From Niastella koreensis GR20-10 (GTDB lineage Bacteria > Bacteroidota > Bacteroidia > Chitinophagales > Chitinophagaceae): a stretch of 64,000 nucleotides of DNA. The stretch is taken from contig NC_016609.1 in NCBI RefSeq assembly GCF_000246855.1, positions 1,178,001-1,242,000 of the forward strand, given 5' to 3'. Within the stretch, counting starts at the first letter, position 1. The number at the start of each line of letters is the position of its first letter. The notes beneath the pieces are model-generated. The model saw only the letters and a program-made list of their open reading frames with translations. It made no database searches and was not told the DNA's origin. Shown here piece by piece: positions 54,878 to 63,487 of this stretch. The translations under genes were made by a program, and so were the position numbers.

Positions 54878-56893
54878 ATGCTAAAAAGATCACTGTTTGC
54901 TTTAAGCATCCTGGCTGCCAATGCGGTAATGGCCCAACCCAAAAAAGACTATCCCGTACAGGCGGTAAATTTCACCGCCGTTCACTTTACCGATAATTTC
55001 TGGTTGCCGCGGATGAAGATCAACCACTCCGTTACTATTCCGGCTTCGTTTGCCCGTTGTGAAAGCACCGGCAGGATAAAGAACTTTGAAATGGCCGCTG
55101 CCCATAGCGGTAAGTTCTGCACTACATACCCCTTCGATGATACGGATATCTACAAAACCATTGAAGGCGCTTCCTTTTCATTAAGCCTGTTTCCCGATAA
55201 AAAGCTGGAAGCCTACATAGATTCCTTAATAGACAAAATAGCCAAAGCACAGGAGCCTGATGGCTACCTGTATACTGCCCGTACCATTGACCCAACATCG
55301 CCCCATGCCTGGGCTGGCCCCGAACGCTGGGTAAAAGAACGCGAGCTGAGCCATGAGCTGTATAACTCCGGTCATTTGTACGAAGCGGCTTATGCGCACT
55401 ATTATGCCACCGGTAAAAAGAACCTGTTGAATATAGCCCTGAAAAATGCTGATCTCATTTGTTCGGTGTTTGGTCCCGATAAGCGGCACGTAGCACCGGG
55501 CCACGAGATTGTTGAAATGGGACTGGTGAAGTTGTACCGCATTACCGGTAAACCTGAATACCTGCAAACCGCGAAATTCTTTATTGAAGAACGCGGTCAT
55601 TACGACAAATACGATGCTAAAAGCAAAGACCCCTGGAAGAACGGCGCCTACTGGCAGGATGAGATCCCGGTAGTTGACCAGCGCGAAGCGGTAGGGCATG
55701 CCGTTCGGGCCGGCTACCTGTATTCGGCGGTGGCCGATGTAGCGGCCCTCACCGGCGATGAAAAACTGTTGCAGGCCATTGATTCCATCTGGGAAAATGT
55801 AGTTACTAAAAAGATCTATGTACAGGGCGGGCTGGGCGCCATTCCTTCCGGCGAACGTTTTGGTGACAACTACGAACTGCCCAATGCCACGGCGTATAAC
55901 GAAACCTGCGCCGCCATTGCCGGCGTGTACTGGAATTACCGCATGTTCCTGTTGCATGGCGACTCTAAGTATATGGATGTGCTGGAAAAGATCCTGTACA
56001 ATGGCCTCATCAGCGGAGTAGGCCTCGATGGCAAATCATTTTTCTATACCAATGCTATGCAGATCAAAAATGACTTTGCTCACCACAGCATGGAACCGGC
56101 ACGGTCTGGCTGGTTTGAATGTTCGTGCTGTCCTACCAACCTCACCCGGTTGATCCCATCTATTCCAGGCTATGTATATGCCCTGAAAGACGATGCGGTG
56201 TATGTAAACCTGTTTGTATCGGGCAATGCGGCCATCCAGGTACATGGCAAGCCGGTGAATATTGTGCAGCAAAATAACTACCCCTGGGATGGGGCGCTGA
56301 GTTTTACGGTATCGCCGCAAAAAAGCGATGCCTTTAGCCTGCTGGTGCGCATTCCGGGTTGGACTGGCAACCAGGCCATCCCTTCTGACCTGTATACTTT
56401 TAATGACAGCCAGCGCGCAAAAGTGGCTATTTCAATAAACGGCCAGCCGGTTGACTATACCGTTGAAAAAGGCTATGCGGTGATAAAACGCACCTGGAAA
56501 AAAGGCGATGTGCTGAAGGTTGACCTGCCCATGGAAGTGCGCCGGGTGGTGGCCAACGAAAAAGTAAAAGACGACCAGGGCAAAGTAGCCCTGCAACGTG
56601 GGCCGTTGATCTATTGCGCCGAATGGGCCGACAACAATGGCAAGGCGGCTAACATCCTGCTGCCGGCCGATGCCAGTTTTCAGGCATCCTTTAAGCCCGA
56701 CCTGCTAAATGGGGTGGAAGTATTGCAAAGCAACCTGCCGGTAATAAACGTTGATGAAAAAGCTCAAACAGTATCAACCACCCGAAGAATGGTAACCGCC
56801 ATCCCTTATTACGCCTGGGCCAACCGGGGTAAGGGGGAGATGATGGTGTGGTTTCCGGTAAAAGTGAAGGATGTTGATATTATCGGGCAATAG
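54878..56893 (+). CDS. Exported GH127 beta-L-arabinofuranosidase
   Basis: A 671-residue glycoside hydrolase with a signal peptide ('LFALSILAANAVMAQ'). The GH127 active site is complete: Glu342-Thr-Cys344 ('AYNETCAAIA') and Cys415-Ser-Cys417-Cys418 ('FECSCCPTN'). In the family a Cys nucleophile (Cys417 in HypBA1) works with zinc bound by Glu and three Cys. The first part (about 30-440) is the alpha-barrel domain with 'AQEPDGYLYTARTIDP', followed by two beta domains. The enzyme removes terminal beta-L-arabinofuranose from plant or glycoprotein glycans, in the periplasm. It stands alone, not in a polysaccharide-utilisation locus, and is far from the xylose operon. Confidence 0.93.
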   Translation: MLKRSLFALSILAANAVMAQPKKDYPVQAVNFTAVHFTDNFWLPRMKINHSVTIPASFARCESTGRIKNFEMAAAHSGKFCTTYPFDDTDIYKTIEGASFSLSLFPDKKLEAYIDSLIDKIAKAQEPDGYLYTARTIDPTSPHAWAGPERWVKERELSHELYNSGHLYEAAYAHYYATGKKNLLNIALKNADLICSVFGPDKRHVAPGHEIVEMGLVKLYRITGKPEYLQTAKFFIEERGHYDKYDAKSKDPWKNGAYWQDEIPVVDQREAVGHAVRAGYLYSAVADVAALTGDEKLLQAIDSIWENVVTKKIYVQGGLGAIPSGERFGDNYELPNATAYNETCAAIAGVYWNYRMFLLHGDSKYMDVLEKILYNGLISGVGLDGKSFFYTNAMQIKNDFAHHSMEPARSGWFECSCCPTNLTRLIPSIPGYVYALKDDAVYVNLFVSGNAAIQVHGKPVNIVQQNNYPWDGALSFTVSPQKSDAFSLLVRIPGWTGNQAIPSDLYTFNDSQRAKVAISINGQPVDYTVEKGYAVIKRTWKKGDVLKVDLPMEVRRVVANEKVKDDQGKVALQRGPLIYCAEWADNNGKAANILLPADASFQASFKPDLLNGVEVLQSNLPVINVDEKAQTVSTTRRMVTAIPYYAWANRGKGEMMVWFPVKVKDVDIIGQ

Positions 56894-56938
56894 CTATAAG
56901 GAAGGTTCAATTGCAATAAACTGGCATGCTAAAAGCCG

Positions 56939-56991
56939 AAAGCCTAAAGGTCAAAGCAAATACATTTTTTTTGCTTTGACCTTTAGGCTTT
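56939..56991. terminator. 22-bp perfect hairpin made of AAAGCCTAAAGG text
   Basis: Bases 56939-56960 (AAAGCCTAAAGGTCAAAGCA, then AA) are repeated inverted at 56970-56991, around a 9-base loop TACATTTTT. It lies 45 bp after the GH127 stop. It can terminate the GH127 transcript and uses the same words as the repeats at 17438 and 58816. Confidence 0.75.
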
Positions 56992-57078
56992 AACCTTTGG
57001 GCTGTATTCTATGGCATACAATTTTATTTACTGGATAGATTACCAGAACTATTCTTTCCATTTATAAAATTGAGACTC

Positions 57079-58041
57079 ATGAAAAGCGGAACAGTAAAAT
57101 CAGTAATCGACGTCAACTGGTTTACAGTAGCACCAGGGGTATGGGGCCTGCGTGATGGTTATGTAAACGTATACTTAATACATAATGCCGTTGAGAAAAA
57201 GTGGGTGTTGGTAGATGCCGGGTTAAAACGGTCGGCTTTAAAGATCAAAGAACTGGCCGAATACCTCTTTTGGCCCGACTCCAAACCGGCAGCCATTATT
57301 TTAACGCATGGCCACTTCGATCATGTGGGCGCGGCACAGGAGCTGGCGAATGATTGGGATGTACCGGTGTTTGCCCACCTGATGGAAGTACCATATTTGT
57401 CAGGAGCATCGGCTTATCCGCCTCCCGATCCCTGGGCTGGCGGTGGTTTGTTGTCGGCTATTTCGTCGGTTTTCCCTGCCGGACCCATCAACATCAGTGA
57501 ACATCTTCAGATCCTGCCCGATGATGGCAGTCTGCCTTTTTTACCAGATTGGAAATATATTCATACGCCGGGTCATGCTCCGGGACAGATCAGTTTATGG
57601 CGGCGGCGCGACCGTGTACTGCTGGCGGGAGATGCTTTTGTAACCACCCGGCAGGAGTCGGTTTGGTCGGTAATGCGGCAAACCCGCAAGCTGACTGGTC
57701 CGCCGAAGTATTTTACGTACGATTGGGCCGCTGCGGAAAAGTCAGTGAAAACGCTGGCGGTGCTGGAACCGGAGATCGTTGCCACCGGTCATGGCCTGCC
57801 GATGAGGGGTGAAGAAATGCGGAAAATGCTCCACAATCTGGCAGATAACTTTAAAGAACTGGCAGTTCCCTTACATGGCCGCTATACCCGCGAGCCGGGC
57901 ATTGCTGGCACCGAAGGGGTTACGTATGTACCGAAACCTGTAAATAAGATTACGCCTATAGTTGCAGTAGCAGCCGGAGCGGCAGTGTTGGGTTTAACGG
58001 CGTGGTTGATATACCAAAGCAGGAAATCGGAATCGGAATAG
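57079..58041 (+). CDS. Metallo-beta-lactamase-fold hydrolase with C-terminal membrane anchor
   Basis: A 320-residue MBL-fold protein. Metal ligands are in 'LTHGHFDHVG' (His77, His79, Asp81, His82), 'HTPGHAPGQISLW', 'LLAGDAF' and 'IVATGHGLPM'. No signal peptide is present. Residues about 290-314 ('TPIVAVAAGAAVLGLTAWLIY') form a single hydrophobic helix with a short charged tail 'QSRKSESE', so the enzyme is probably tail-anchored with its active site on the cytoplasmic face. The glyoxalase II-like layout suggests a thioester or lactone substrate, which is not known. ATG 57079 is used; a TTG at 57070 is in phase. Single gene. Confidence 0.88.
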   Translation: MKSGTVKSVIDVNWFTVAPGVWGLRDGYVNVYLIHNAVEKKWVLVDAGLKRSALKIKELAEYLFWPDSKPAAIILTHGHFDHVGAAQELANDWDVPVFAHLMEVPYLSGASAYPPPDPWAGGGLLSAISSVFPAGPINISEHLQILPDDGSLPFLPDWKYIHTPGHAPGQISLWRRRDRVLLAGDAFVTTRQESVWSVMRQTRKLTGPPKYFTYDWAAAEKSVKTLAVLEPEIVATGHGLPMRGEEMRKMLHNLADNFKELAVPLHGRYTREPGIAGTEGVTYVPKPVNKITPIVAVAAGAAVLGLTAWLIYQSRKSESE

Positions 58042-58178
58042 AGAAATGAAGAATTAAAAATGAAAAATGAGGAATGAGAAAGTAAAGAACGTAAAATATG
58101 GAATATCGAATCCCGACGAAGCATAGCTTGCCGGGATGCCGACCGCAAGCGTCGGCATATCCACTGACAACTGATCAC
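58042..58178. repeat. Repeat text between the convergent MBL and coaE genes
   Basis: GAATGAAAAATGAGGAATGAG-like text, an ATATGGAATATCGAATCCC fragment (58096-58112), and two hairpins ATCCCG/CGGGAT (58110-58137) and TGCCGAC/GTCGGCA (58137-58159). Confidence 0.65.
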
Positions 58179-58781
58179 TCACCTGCCTGTTGCCTTGCTC
58201 AGAGTTATCAACTGCTCATGTAAAGCAAGCACCTGCGGTATCACCGCCTGCAATTCATCATTAACAATAACAAAATCGCATAACCGCATTTTAATAGATT
58301 CCTGGATCTGTTTGCTCATGCGGGCGAGCACCTGTTCGCGGGTAGAACCATCGCGTTTCATGGCCCGTAAAATACGCAGTGGAGTGGGGGCCGAAACTCC
58401 GATAATATAATCATGCTGGTTCTGGGTACCGCTTTCAAAAATAATGGCCGCTTCCTTAATGACATAAGGCGTGGTTTGTTTGGCCATCCATTCTGCCGCA
58501 TCACGAATAGTAGCAGGATGCACCAGCGAATTCATTAACTCCAACTTTTCTTTATTATTAAATACCTGGCTGGCAATATAGGGCCTATCGAGCTGGTTGT
58601 TTTTGTAGGAAGAAGGCCCAAAATGCTGAATGATCTGCTGGCGCAACTGTTCGTCTTCATTCATCAGTCGGCGGGCTGCTTCATCGGCAGAATATACCGG
58701 AATGCCGAGTACTTCAAATACTTTGGCCACAGTGCTTTTGCCACTGCCAATACCGCCGGTTAAACCAATTCGTAATGCCAT
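58179..58781 (-). CDS. coaE: Dephospho-CoA kinase
   Basis: A 200-residue P-loop kinase that phosphorylates dephospho-CoA, the last step of coenzyme A synthesis. The Walker A 'GLTGGIGSGKSTVAKVFEVL' lies at residues 6-25. 'GIPVYSADEAARRLM' carries the conserved Asp and 'HPATIRDAAEWM' is the CoA-binding part. The lid contains 'RMSKQIQESIKMRLCDFVI' with 'NDEL' near the end. ATG 58781 is preferred to 58808, which adds nine unrelated residues. It is on the same strand as yajC, DUF1573 and nusB but is separated from yajC by about 380 bp of repeats, so it may be expressed separately. Confidence 0.95.
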   Translation of the reverse strand: MALRIGLTGGIGSGKSTVAKVFEVLGIPVYSADEAARRLMNEDEQLRQQIIQHFGPSSYKNNQLDRPYIASQVFNNKEKLELMNSLVHPATIRDAAEWMAKQTTPYVIKEAAIIFESGTQNQHDYIIGVSAPTPLRILRAMKRDGSTREQVLARMSKQIQESIKMRLCDFVIVNDELQAVIPQVLALHEQLITLSKATGR

Positions 58782-58815
58782 AGGGGGCAAGTTAGGAAAA
58801 CAAGGCATAAAGGCA

Positions 58816-58849
58816 AAAGCCTAAAGCCTAAAGCCTAAAGCCTAAAGCA
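58816..58849. repeat. AAAGCCT heptamer repeat
   Basis: Four tandem AAAGCCT units just upstream of coaE. The word also occurs at 17438-17455 and in the hairpin at 56939. Confidence 0.9.
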
Positions 58850-58878
58850 AAACGCAGTATTCGCTTGTGGCTTGTATT

Positions 58879-59085
58879 TGCTTTTAGCTTTCAGCTTTCA
58901 GCTTTCAGCTTTCAGCTTTCAGCTTTCAGCTTTCAGCTTTCAGCTTTCAGCTTTCAGCTTTCAGCTTTCAGCTTTCAGCTTTCAGCTTTCAGCTTTCAGC
59001 TTTCAGCTTTCAGCTTTCAGCTTTCAGCTTTCAGCTTTCAGCTTTTAGCTTTCAGCTTTCAGCTTTCAGCTTACAGCTTTTAGCC
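58879..59085. repeat. AGCTTTC heptamer minisatellite, about 29 copies
   Basis: A run of about 205 bp of TTCAGCT/AGCTTTC units, almost perfect. Variant units lie at the ends (TTTTAG near 58884 and 59043, TTACAG near 59072). Because 7 is not a multiple of 3, all frames repeat every 7 residues and stay open on the plus strand; this is not a gene. Confidence 0.97.
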
Positions 59086-59159
59086 AGCCTCACCACAATA
59101 AAAAAAGGCAAGTCTTTTAACAAGACTCACCTTTGAATATGTTAAGCCGAAACCGGGCC

Positions 59160-59495
59160 TTATTTAGCTGGCGTAGTAACCGCTGTCTTATTTACATTAG
59201 CGGTCATCTCCATAGAGATAGCGCTTTTTTCAATCTTTAAATAGCTGCCTGGGCTGGTTTCGATATCGATGGTGCCATCTTCGTTCATTTTATTTACACG
59301 GCCATGGATACCGGCAATAGTAACGATTTTGTCGCCTTTCTGTAAATTCTCCTGGAATGATTTGGCCTGTTTTGCTTTTTTAGCCTGTGGACGGATCATA
59401 AATAACCAGAATACGAGGATCATACCTACTAAAAGAACCAACTGCATGTATCCGGCGCCGCCACCTGTAGCCTGCAATAAAATAACTGCTGTCAT
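59160..59495 (-). CDS. yajC: Preprotein translocase subunit YajC
   Basis: A 111-residue accessory subunit of the Sec translocon, partner of SecDF. It has one membrane helix ('MQLVLLVGMILVFWLFMIRP', about 17-36) followed by the family text 'QAKKAKQAKSFQENLQKGDK' and 'VTIAGIHGRVNKMNEDGTI'. ATG 59495 gives the standard length. A TACATTTG promoter lies just upstream, so it can be transcribed apart from the DUF1573 gene. The partner secDF is 6 kb away on the same strand. Confidence 0.95.
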   Translation of the reverse strand: MTAVILLQATGGGAGYMQLVLLVGMILVFWLFMIRPQAKKAKQAKSFQENLQKGDKIVTIAGIHGRVNKMNEDGTIDIETSPGSYLKIEKSAISMEMTANVNKTAVTTPAK

Positions 59496-59531
59496 TGTTT
59501 TAATTTGAAAATGTGAAAATGAACAAGAGCG

Positions 59532-59539
59532 CAAATGTA
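59532..59539 (-). promoter_or_regulatory. -7 element of yajC
   Basis: CAAATGTA on the plus strand is TACATTTG on the minus strand, 37 bp before the start. Confidence 0.65.
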
Positions 59540-59575
59540 AGAAAGCCCGTTGCTCATTTTATATATAAAATAATA

Positions 59576-60016
59576 TTATTTACTTGCTGCCTTTTCTACA
59601 TCAACATCAAAATGCACGGTATGGTTCTGGGTGCCTTTGGTATTTGCTTCTATATAAATGGCCTTGTTGTTGTGTCCTTCCTTGCCCTGGCTGTTGAAGG
59701 TAGCTTTGATGGCGCCTTCTGCGCCCGGTGCTATCGGTTCTTTGGGCGGTTCGGCGGCTGTACAACCGCAACCTGGTCTGATTGTACGGATAATCAACGG
59801 TTTATCGCCAGTGTTCTTGAAACGGAATGATACATCCAACTTTTGCCCTTCTGTGATCTTACCGTAATCCTTTGTTGAATCTATCCATTCAATCGTCGTG
59901 AATTTAGTACTGTCGAACGCTTCTTTAGGGATCACAGGGGTTCCCGGAGGCGTTTTATCTGCATAGTCGCAGCCGATAAAGGTGGCTGCAGCTATAAAGG
60001 CCAATAAGTATTTCAT
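59576..60016 (-). CDS. DUF1573 lipoprotein
   Basis: A 146-residue lipoprotein; signal 'LLAFIAAATFIGCDYAD' with Cys16. The rest is a single DUF1573 domain, an immunoglobulin-like beta sandwich: 'EWIDSTKDYGKITEGQKLDV', 'SFRFKNTGDKPLIIRTIRPG', then 'CGCTAAEPPKEPIAPGAEGA'. DUF1573 proteins are very common in Bacteroidota; the function is unknown. ATG 60016 is chosen because it gives a lipobox; the frame reaches 60046. It sits between nusB and yajC, an order often seen in this phylum, but has its own promoter. Confidence 0.93.
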   Translation of the reverse strand: MKYLLAFIAAATFIGCDYADKTPPGTPVIPKEAFDSTKFTTIEWIDSTKDYGKITEGQKLDVSFRFKNTGDKPLIIRTIRPGCGCTAAEPPKEPIAPGAEGAIKATFNSQGKEGHNNKAIYIEANTKGTQNHTVHFDVDVEKAASK

Positions 60017-60033
60017 CAAGGGATAAATTTTTG

Positions 60034-60041
60034 CAAATCTA
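60034..60041 (-). promoter_or_regulatory. -7 element of the DUF1573 gene
   Basis: CAAATCTA on the plus strand is TAGATTTG on the minus strand, 18 bp before the start. Confidence 0.65.
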
Positions 60042-60056
60042 ATCAAAGCAAGTTAA

Positions 60057-61037
60057 TCAGGAAGGTTTATTCGCTGATTGCTGTGGCTGTGTACCATTAG
60101 GGGTGAATGCCACTTTATGCATCTGATTGTCCCGCACCAGGTCTTTATGAATATTATCCAGAATACCATTTACAAACTGACCACTTTGCGGGGTGCTGTA
60201 TTCCTTCGCCAGGTCAATGTATTCATTAATGGTAACTTTCGGGGGAATGGTTTCAAAGAACAGGAATTCGCACACGCCCATCCGCATTAAGATCATATCC
60301 AGGGAGGCGATACGGTCAGGGTCCCAGTTCTTGAGTTTAGGTTTAATATATTGCAACGCCAGCTCTTTCTTTTCCAGCGTGGTTTGCAGCAGATTTTTGG
60401 CAAACTGCCATTTTTCCTTGCTCAGCAATTCCTGGAAGTTGTAGGCGGAAGGTTTGTTCAGGAAGTTCTGCATCAGCACTACCAGCATGTCAGCATCATC
60501 GTCCCAGTTGCTGAAATACTCTTCAATATAACTGGTAAAAATCTCATTGGGTAACAGCAGGGTGTTGAAAATGTACTCCAGCATTTCTTTTTCGTCTTTC
60601 TTATCCCTACCCTGTACGGCAATATATTGCTGGTATTTTTCCGATTCACTCAGTTCCTGGTAGATCTTTTTCAGCATGTCCTGGTCAACCCAGCCTTCAG
60701 GTTTGTCGTCTTTAACGGCCTGTTTGTAGGAAGGGAGCTCAAGGATCTTCCACAGTAATTCGTTACCGGCTAATTTAATATTAACGTTAAGGTCTTCTTT
60801 CGTAGGCAAGTGTTTGGAAGCGCGGTTGCGGGCATCGGTTTCCGCGTAACGGGCCACTTCTGTAACAAAGTGGATCAAATAAATAAAAAGCGAACGGGTT
60901 TGATCAAAATGCTTCTGTAAAATCTTCACGGTATCAACTGGCTTGGCAGGTACTTCGCCACCTGATTCTGCGATCTGACTTTCTACAGAATAAATGGTTT
61001 GCATAACCTTCACACGAATGTTTCTTCTGCTGATCAT
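60057..61037 (-). CDS. nusB: Transcription antitermination factor NusB (long Bacteroidota form)
   Basis: A 326-residue protein whose N-terminal 'MISRRNIRVKVMQTIYSVE' and C-terminal half (about 185-300; 'NWDPDRIASLDMILMRMGV', 'PPKVTINEYIDLAKEYSTP', 'SGQFVNGILDNIHKD') are NusB. E. coli NusB has 139 residues. The extra helical segment (about 25-180) is normal for this phylum and of unknown role. NusB binds boxA RNA with NusE and supports rRNA antitermination, so the boxes at 6279 and 8461 are candidate targets. ATG 61037 is used; the frame runs 24 codons further. Preceded by a TAGCTTTG promoter. Confidence 0.93.
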   Translation of the reverse strand: MISRRNIRVKVMQTIYSVESQIAESGGEVPAKPVDTVKILQKHFDQTRSLFIYLIHFVTEVARYAETDARNRASKHLPTKEDLNVNIKLAGNELLWKILELPSYKQAVKDDKPEGWVDQDMLKKIYQELSESEKYQQYIAVQGRDKKDEKEMLEYIFNTLLLPNEIFTSYIEEYFSNWDDDADMLVVLMQNFLNKPSAYNFQELLSKEKWQFAKNLLQTTLEKKELALQYIKPKLKNWDPDRIASLDMILMRMGVCEFLFFETIPPKVTINEYIDLAKEYSTPQSGQFVNGILDNIHKDLVRDNQMHKVAFTPNGTQPQQSANKPS

Positions 61038-61063
61038 TTTGCAAGAACTTGTTTTTGAGGGCA

Positions 61064-61071
61064 CAAAGCTA
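61064..61071 (-). promoter_or_regulatory. -7 element of nusB
   Basis: CAAAGCTA on the plus strand is TAGCTTTG on the minus strand, 27 bp before the start. Confidence 0.65.
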
Positions 61072-61288
61072 AACGATTTACAGGGTACCCCCAAAATCGT
61101 GTTTATCATCTTTTCTATCTTACCAATTTCTTGTTTAACGACAATTTATTGGGTTAGAAGGGATTGAGTGCTGCAAAAATGACACATTAAAATCCGATAA
61201 ACGGGGCCGCTCTTTTCATTTTTCTGCCATAGTTTGCCAAAAACCCTGAAAAAATGGCCTTTAGCAAAGGATTGGTATAAAATTCGTT

Positions 61289-61296
61289 TACTTTTG
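61289..61296 (+). promoter_or_regulatory. -7 element of groES-groEL
   Basis: TACTTTTG, 79 bp before the groES ATG. Confidence 0.7.
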
Positions 61297-61374
61297 CCGC
61301 CCGGCTTTTTGGCAGGCCAAACCAAAAACCGGCACCTCACATCAACATCATCTAAAATCAAAAATTAATACACT

Positions 61375-61665
61375 ATGGCTAAGAAAGTAGAAGCTATAAA
61401 TGTTACCCCGCTGCACGACAGGGTAATTGTTCGCCCGGCTAAAGCGGAAGAGAAGACCGCAGGTGGTATCATTATCCCCGATACTGCAAAAGAAAAGCCT
61501 CAACGTGGTACGGTTGTAGCAGCCGGTCCTGGTAAAAAAGATGAGCCGGTTACTGTAAAAGTTGGTGATACAGTTCTGTATGGCAAATATGCAGGTACTG
61601 AGATCCAGATCGAAGGTGACGACCTGCTGATCATGCGTGAAAGCGACATTTTAGCTATCGTATAG
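61375..61665 (+). CDS. groES: Co-chaperonin GroES
   Basis: A 96-residue subunit of the heptameric lid of the GroEL chamber; cytoplasmic. It shows '[20 protein letters not shown]' with the mobile loop '[20 protein letters not shown]', '[10 protein letters not shown]', '[15 protein letters not shown]' and the end '[15 protein letters not shown]'. Length and sequence are typical. groEL follows after 78 bp on the same strand. The promoter at 61289 is of the ordinary TAnnTTTG type. Confidence 0.98.
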   Translation: MAKKVEAINVTPLHDRVIVRPAKAEEKTAGGIIIPDTAKEKPQRGTVVAAGPGKKDEPVTVKVGDTVLYGKYAGTEIQIEGDDLLIMRESDILAIV

Positions 61666-61743
61666 TCAATATGCTGATTAGCTCAGCGCTAATAGGCTAA
61701 GTAAAACAAAGAATTAATTAAGTAAAATTCTCAACTGAATAAT

Positions 61744-63381
61744 ATGGCAAAACAACTTTTCTTCGATATCGAAGCCCGCAATAGAATGAAAAAGGGTGTT
61801 GATGCTCTGGCCAATGCCGTAAAAGTAACTTTAGGCCCCAAAGGCCGTAATGTAGTACTGGAGAAAAAATTCGGTGCTCCTTCAGTAACAAAAGATGGTG
61901 TTACTGTAGCAAAAGAAATTGAACTGGAAGATCCCATTGAAAATATGGGTGCTCAAATGGTAAAAGAAGTAGCTTCTAAAACTGCTGACATTGCAGGTGA
62001 TGGTACTACTACTGCTACCGTTCTGGCACAATCTATCATCAGCGAAGGTTTGAAGAACGTAGCTGCCGGTGCTAACCCAATGGACCTGAAACGCGGTATC
62101 GACAAAGCTGTTGAAGCAGTTGTTGAAAACCTGCAAAGTCAGTCACAAGCTGTTAGTATCAACAGCAAACAAATCCAGCAGGTTGCTTCTATCTCTGCCA
62201 ATAACGACGAAGCTATTGGTAAACTGATCGCTGAAGCTTTCTCTAAAGTAGGTAAAGAAGGTGTTATCACTGTAGAAGAAGCAAAAGGTACCGATACTAC
62301 TGTTGATGTAGTAGAAGGTATGCAATTCGATCGTGGTTATACTTCAGCTTACTTCGTTACCAACAGCGAAAAAATGCAGGCTGAACTGGATAACCCATAC
62401 ATCCTGATCTATGACAAAAAGATCAGCGCCATGAAAGATATTCTGCACATCCTGGAAAAGGTAGCACAAAGCGGCCGTCCTTTGCTGATCATCGCAGAAG
62501 AACTGGAAGGTGAAGCACTGGCTACCCTGGTAGTTAACAAATTGCGTGGTACCCTGAAAGTGGCTGCTGTAAAAGCTCCAGGTTTCGGCGACCGTCGTAA
62601 AGAAATGCTGCAGGATATCGCTATCCTTACCAAAGGTATAGTTATCAGCGAAGAGCAAGGTTACAAACTGGAAGGCGCCGATCTTACTTACTTAGGTCAG
62701 GCTGCTTCTATCACTATCGATAAAGACAATACTACCATCGTAGGTGGTAAAGGTAAAAAAGACGATATCAACGCCCGCGTAAACCAGATCAAAGCTCAGA
62801 TCGAAGTAACCACTTCAGATTATGACAAAGAAAAATTACAAGAGCGTCTGGCTAAATTAAGCGGTGGTGTGGCTGTACTGTACGTAGGTGCTGCTACCGA
62901 AGTTGAAATGAAAGAGAAAAAAGATCGCGTTGACGATGCACTGCACGCAACCCGCGCTGCCGTTGAAGAAGGCATCGTGCCTGGTGGTGGTGTAGCTTAC
63001 ATCCGTGCTATCGCTGGTTTAAACAAACTGAAAGGTTTGAACGAAGATGAGACCACCGGTATTGCTATTGTAAAACGCGCTATTGAAGAGCCGCTGCGTC
63101 AAATCGTTGCCAACTGCGGTATCGAAGGTAGCATTGTAGTACAAAAAGTTAAAGAAGGTGAGAACGATTACGGTTTCAATGCACGTTCAGAGAAATACGA
63201 GAACCTGCTCCGCGCTGGTGTAATCGATCCTACTAAAGTTACCCGTATTGCTTTGGAAAACGCTGCTTCAATTTCTGGTATGGTACTTACCACTGAGTGT
63301 GTAATTGCCGATAAACCTAAGAAAGAAGAACCCCATGTACATGGCGGTGGCGCTCCTGGTATGGGTGGCATGGATTATTAA
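61744..63381 (+). CDS. groEL: Chaperonin GroEL
   Basis: A 545-residue subunit of the 14-mer folding chamber. It carries '[20 protein letters not shown]', the ATP site '[15 protein letters not shown]', '[17 protein letters not shown]', the apical domain ('[18 protein letters not shown]'), the signature '[19 protein letters not shown]', and the flexible Gly-Met tail '[13 protein letters not shown]'. It is the only GroEL in the window and looks like the housekeeping copy. Its codon use is strongly biased, as expected for a highly expressed gene. A TCCCGAT-type terminator follows at 63404. Confidence 0.99.
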   Translation: MAKQLFFDIEARNRMKKGVDALANAVKVTLGPKGRNVVLEKKFGAPSVTKDGVTVAKEIELEDPIENMGAQMVKEVASKTADIAGDGTTTATVLAQSIISEGLKNVAAGANPMDLKRGIDKAVEAVVENLQSQSQAVSINSKQIQQVASISANNDEAIGKLIAEAFSKVGKEGVITVEEAKGTDTTVDVVEGMQFDRGYTSAYFVTNSEKMQAELDNPYILIYDKKISAMKDILHILEKVAQSGRPLLIIAEELEGEALATLVVNKLRGTLKVAAVKAPGFGDRRKEMLQDIAILTKGIVISEEQGYKLEGADLTYLGQAASITIDKDNTTIVGGKGKKDDINARVNQIKAQIEVTTSDYDKEKLQERLAKLSGGVAVLYVGAATEVEMKEKKDRVDDALHATRAAVEEGIVPGGGVAYIRAIAGLNKLKGLNEDETTGIAIVKRAIEEPLRQIVANCGIEGSIVVQKVKEGENDYGFNARSEKYENLLRAGVIDPTKVTRIALENAASISGMVLTTECVIADKPKKEEPHVHGGGAPGMGGMDY

Positions 63382-63403
63382 TCCAAACTCGCTCCAATAT
63401 AGG

Positions 63404-63435
63404 TCCCTCCCGATTGTATCGGGAGGGATTTTTTT
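63404..63435 (+). terminator. Terminator of groES-groEL, TCCCGAT-ATCGGGA type
   Basis: TCCCTCCCGAT-TGT-ATCGGGAGGGA (63404-63428), followed by seven T. Confidence 0.95.
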
Positions 63436-63487
63436 GTCCTGTTGCGAATTCCCTTTTCTGCTAATATCTTGTGACAAATCCCTGCCC

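Larger units (their letters stand above)
61038..61374. other. Divergent region between nusB and groES
   Basis: Holds the promoters of both genes. I looked for a CIRCE operator (TTAGCACTC-N9-GAGTGCTAA) and found only a lone GAGTGCT near 61166. No gene was seen. Confidence 0.6.

Noticed and set aside
58865-59083. 72-codon plus-strand frame with the repeating peptide SFQLSAF
   Set aside because: It is only a translation of the 7-bp AGCTTTC array; all three frames give the same repeat and no start context exists.
58879-59085. CRISPR-like regular repeat
   Set aside because: Units are 7 bp with no spacers; it is a minisatellite. No cas genes in the window.
61038-61374. CIRCE/HrcA operator before groES
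   Set aside because: Only a single GAGTGCT half-like text was found, with no inverted partner at the right spacing.
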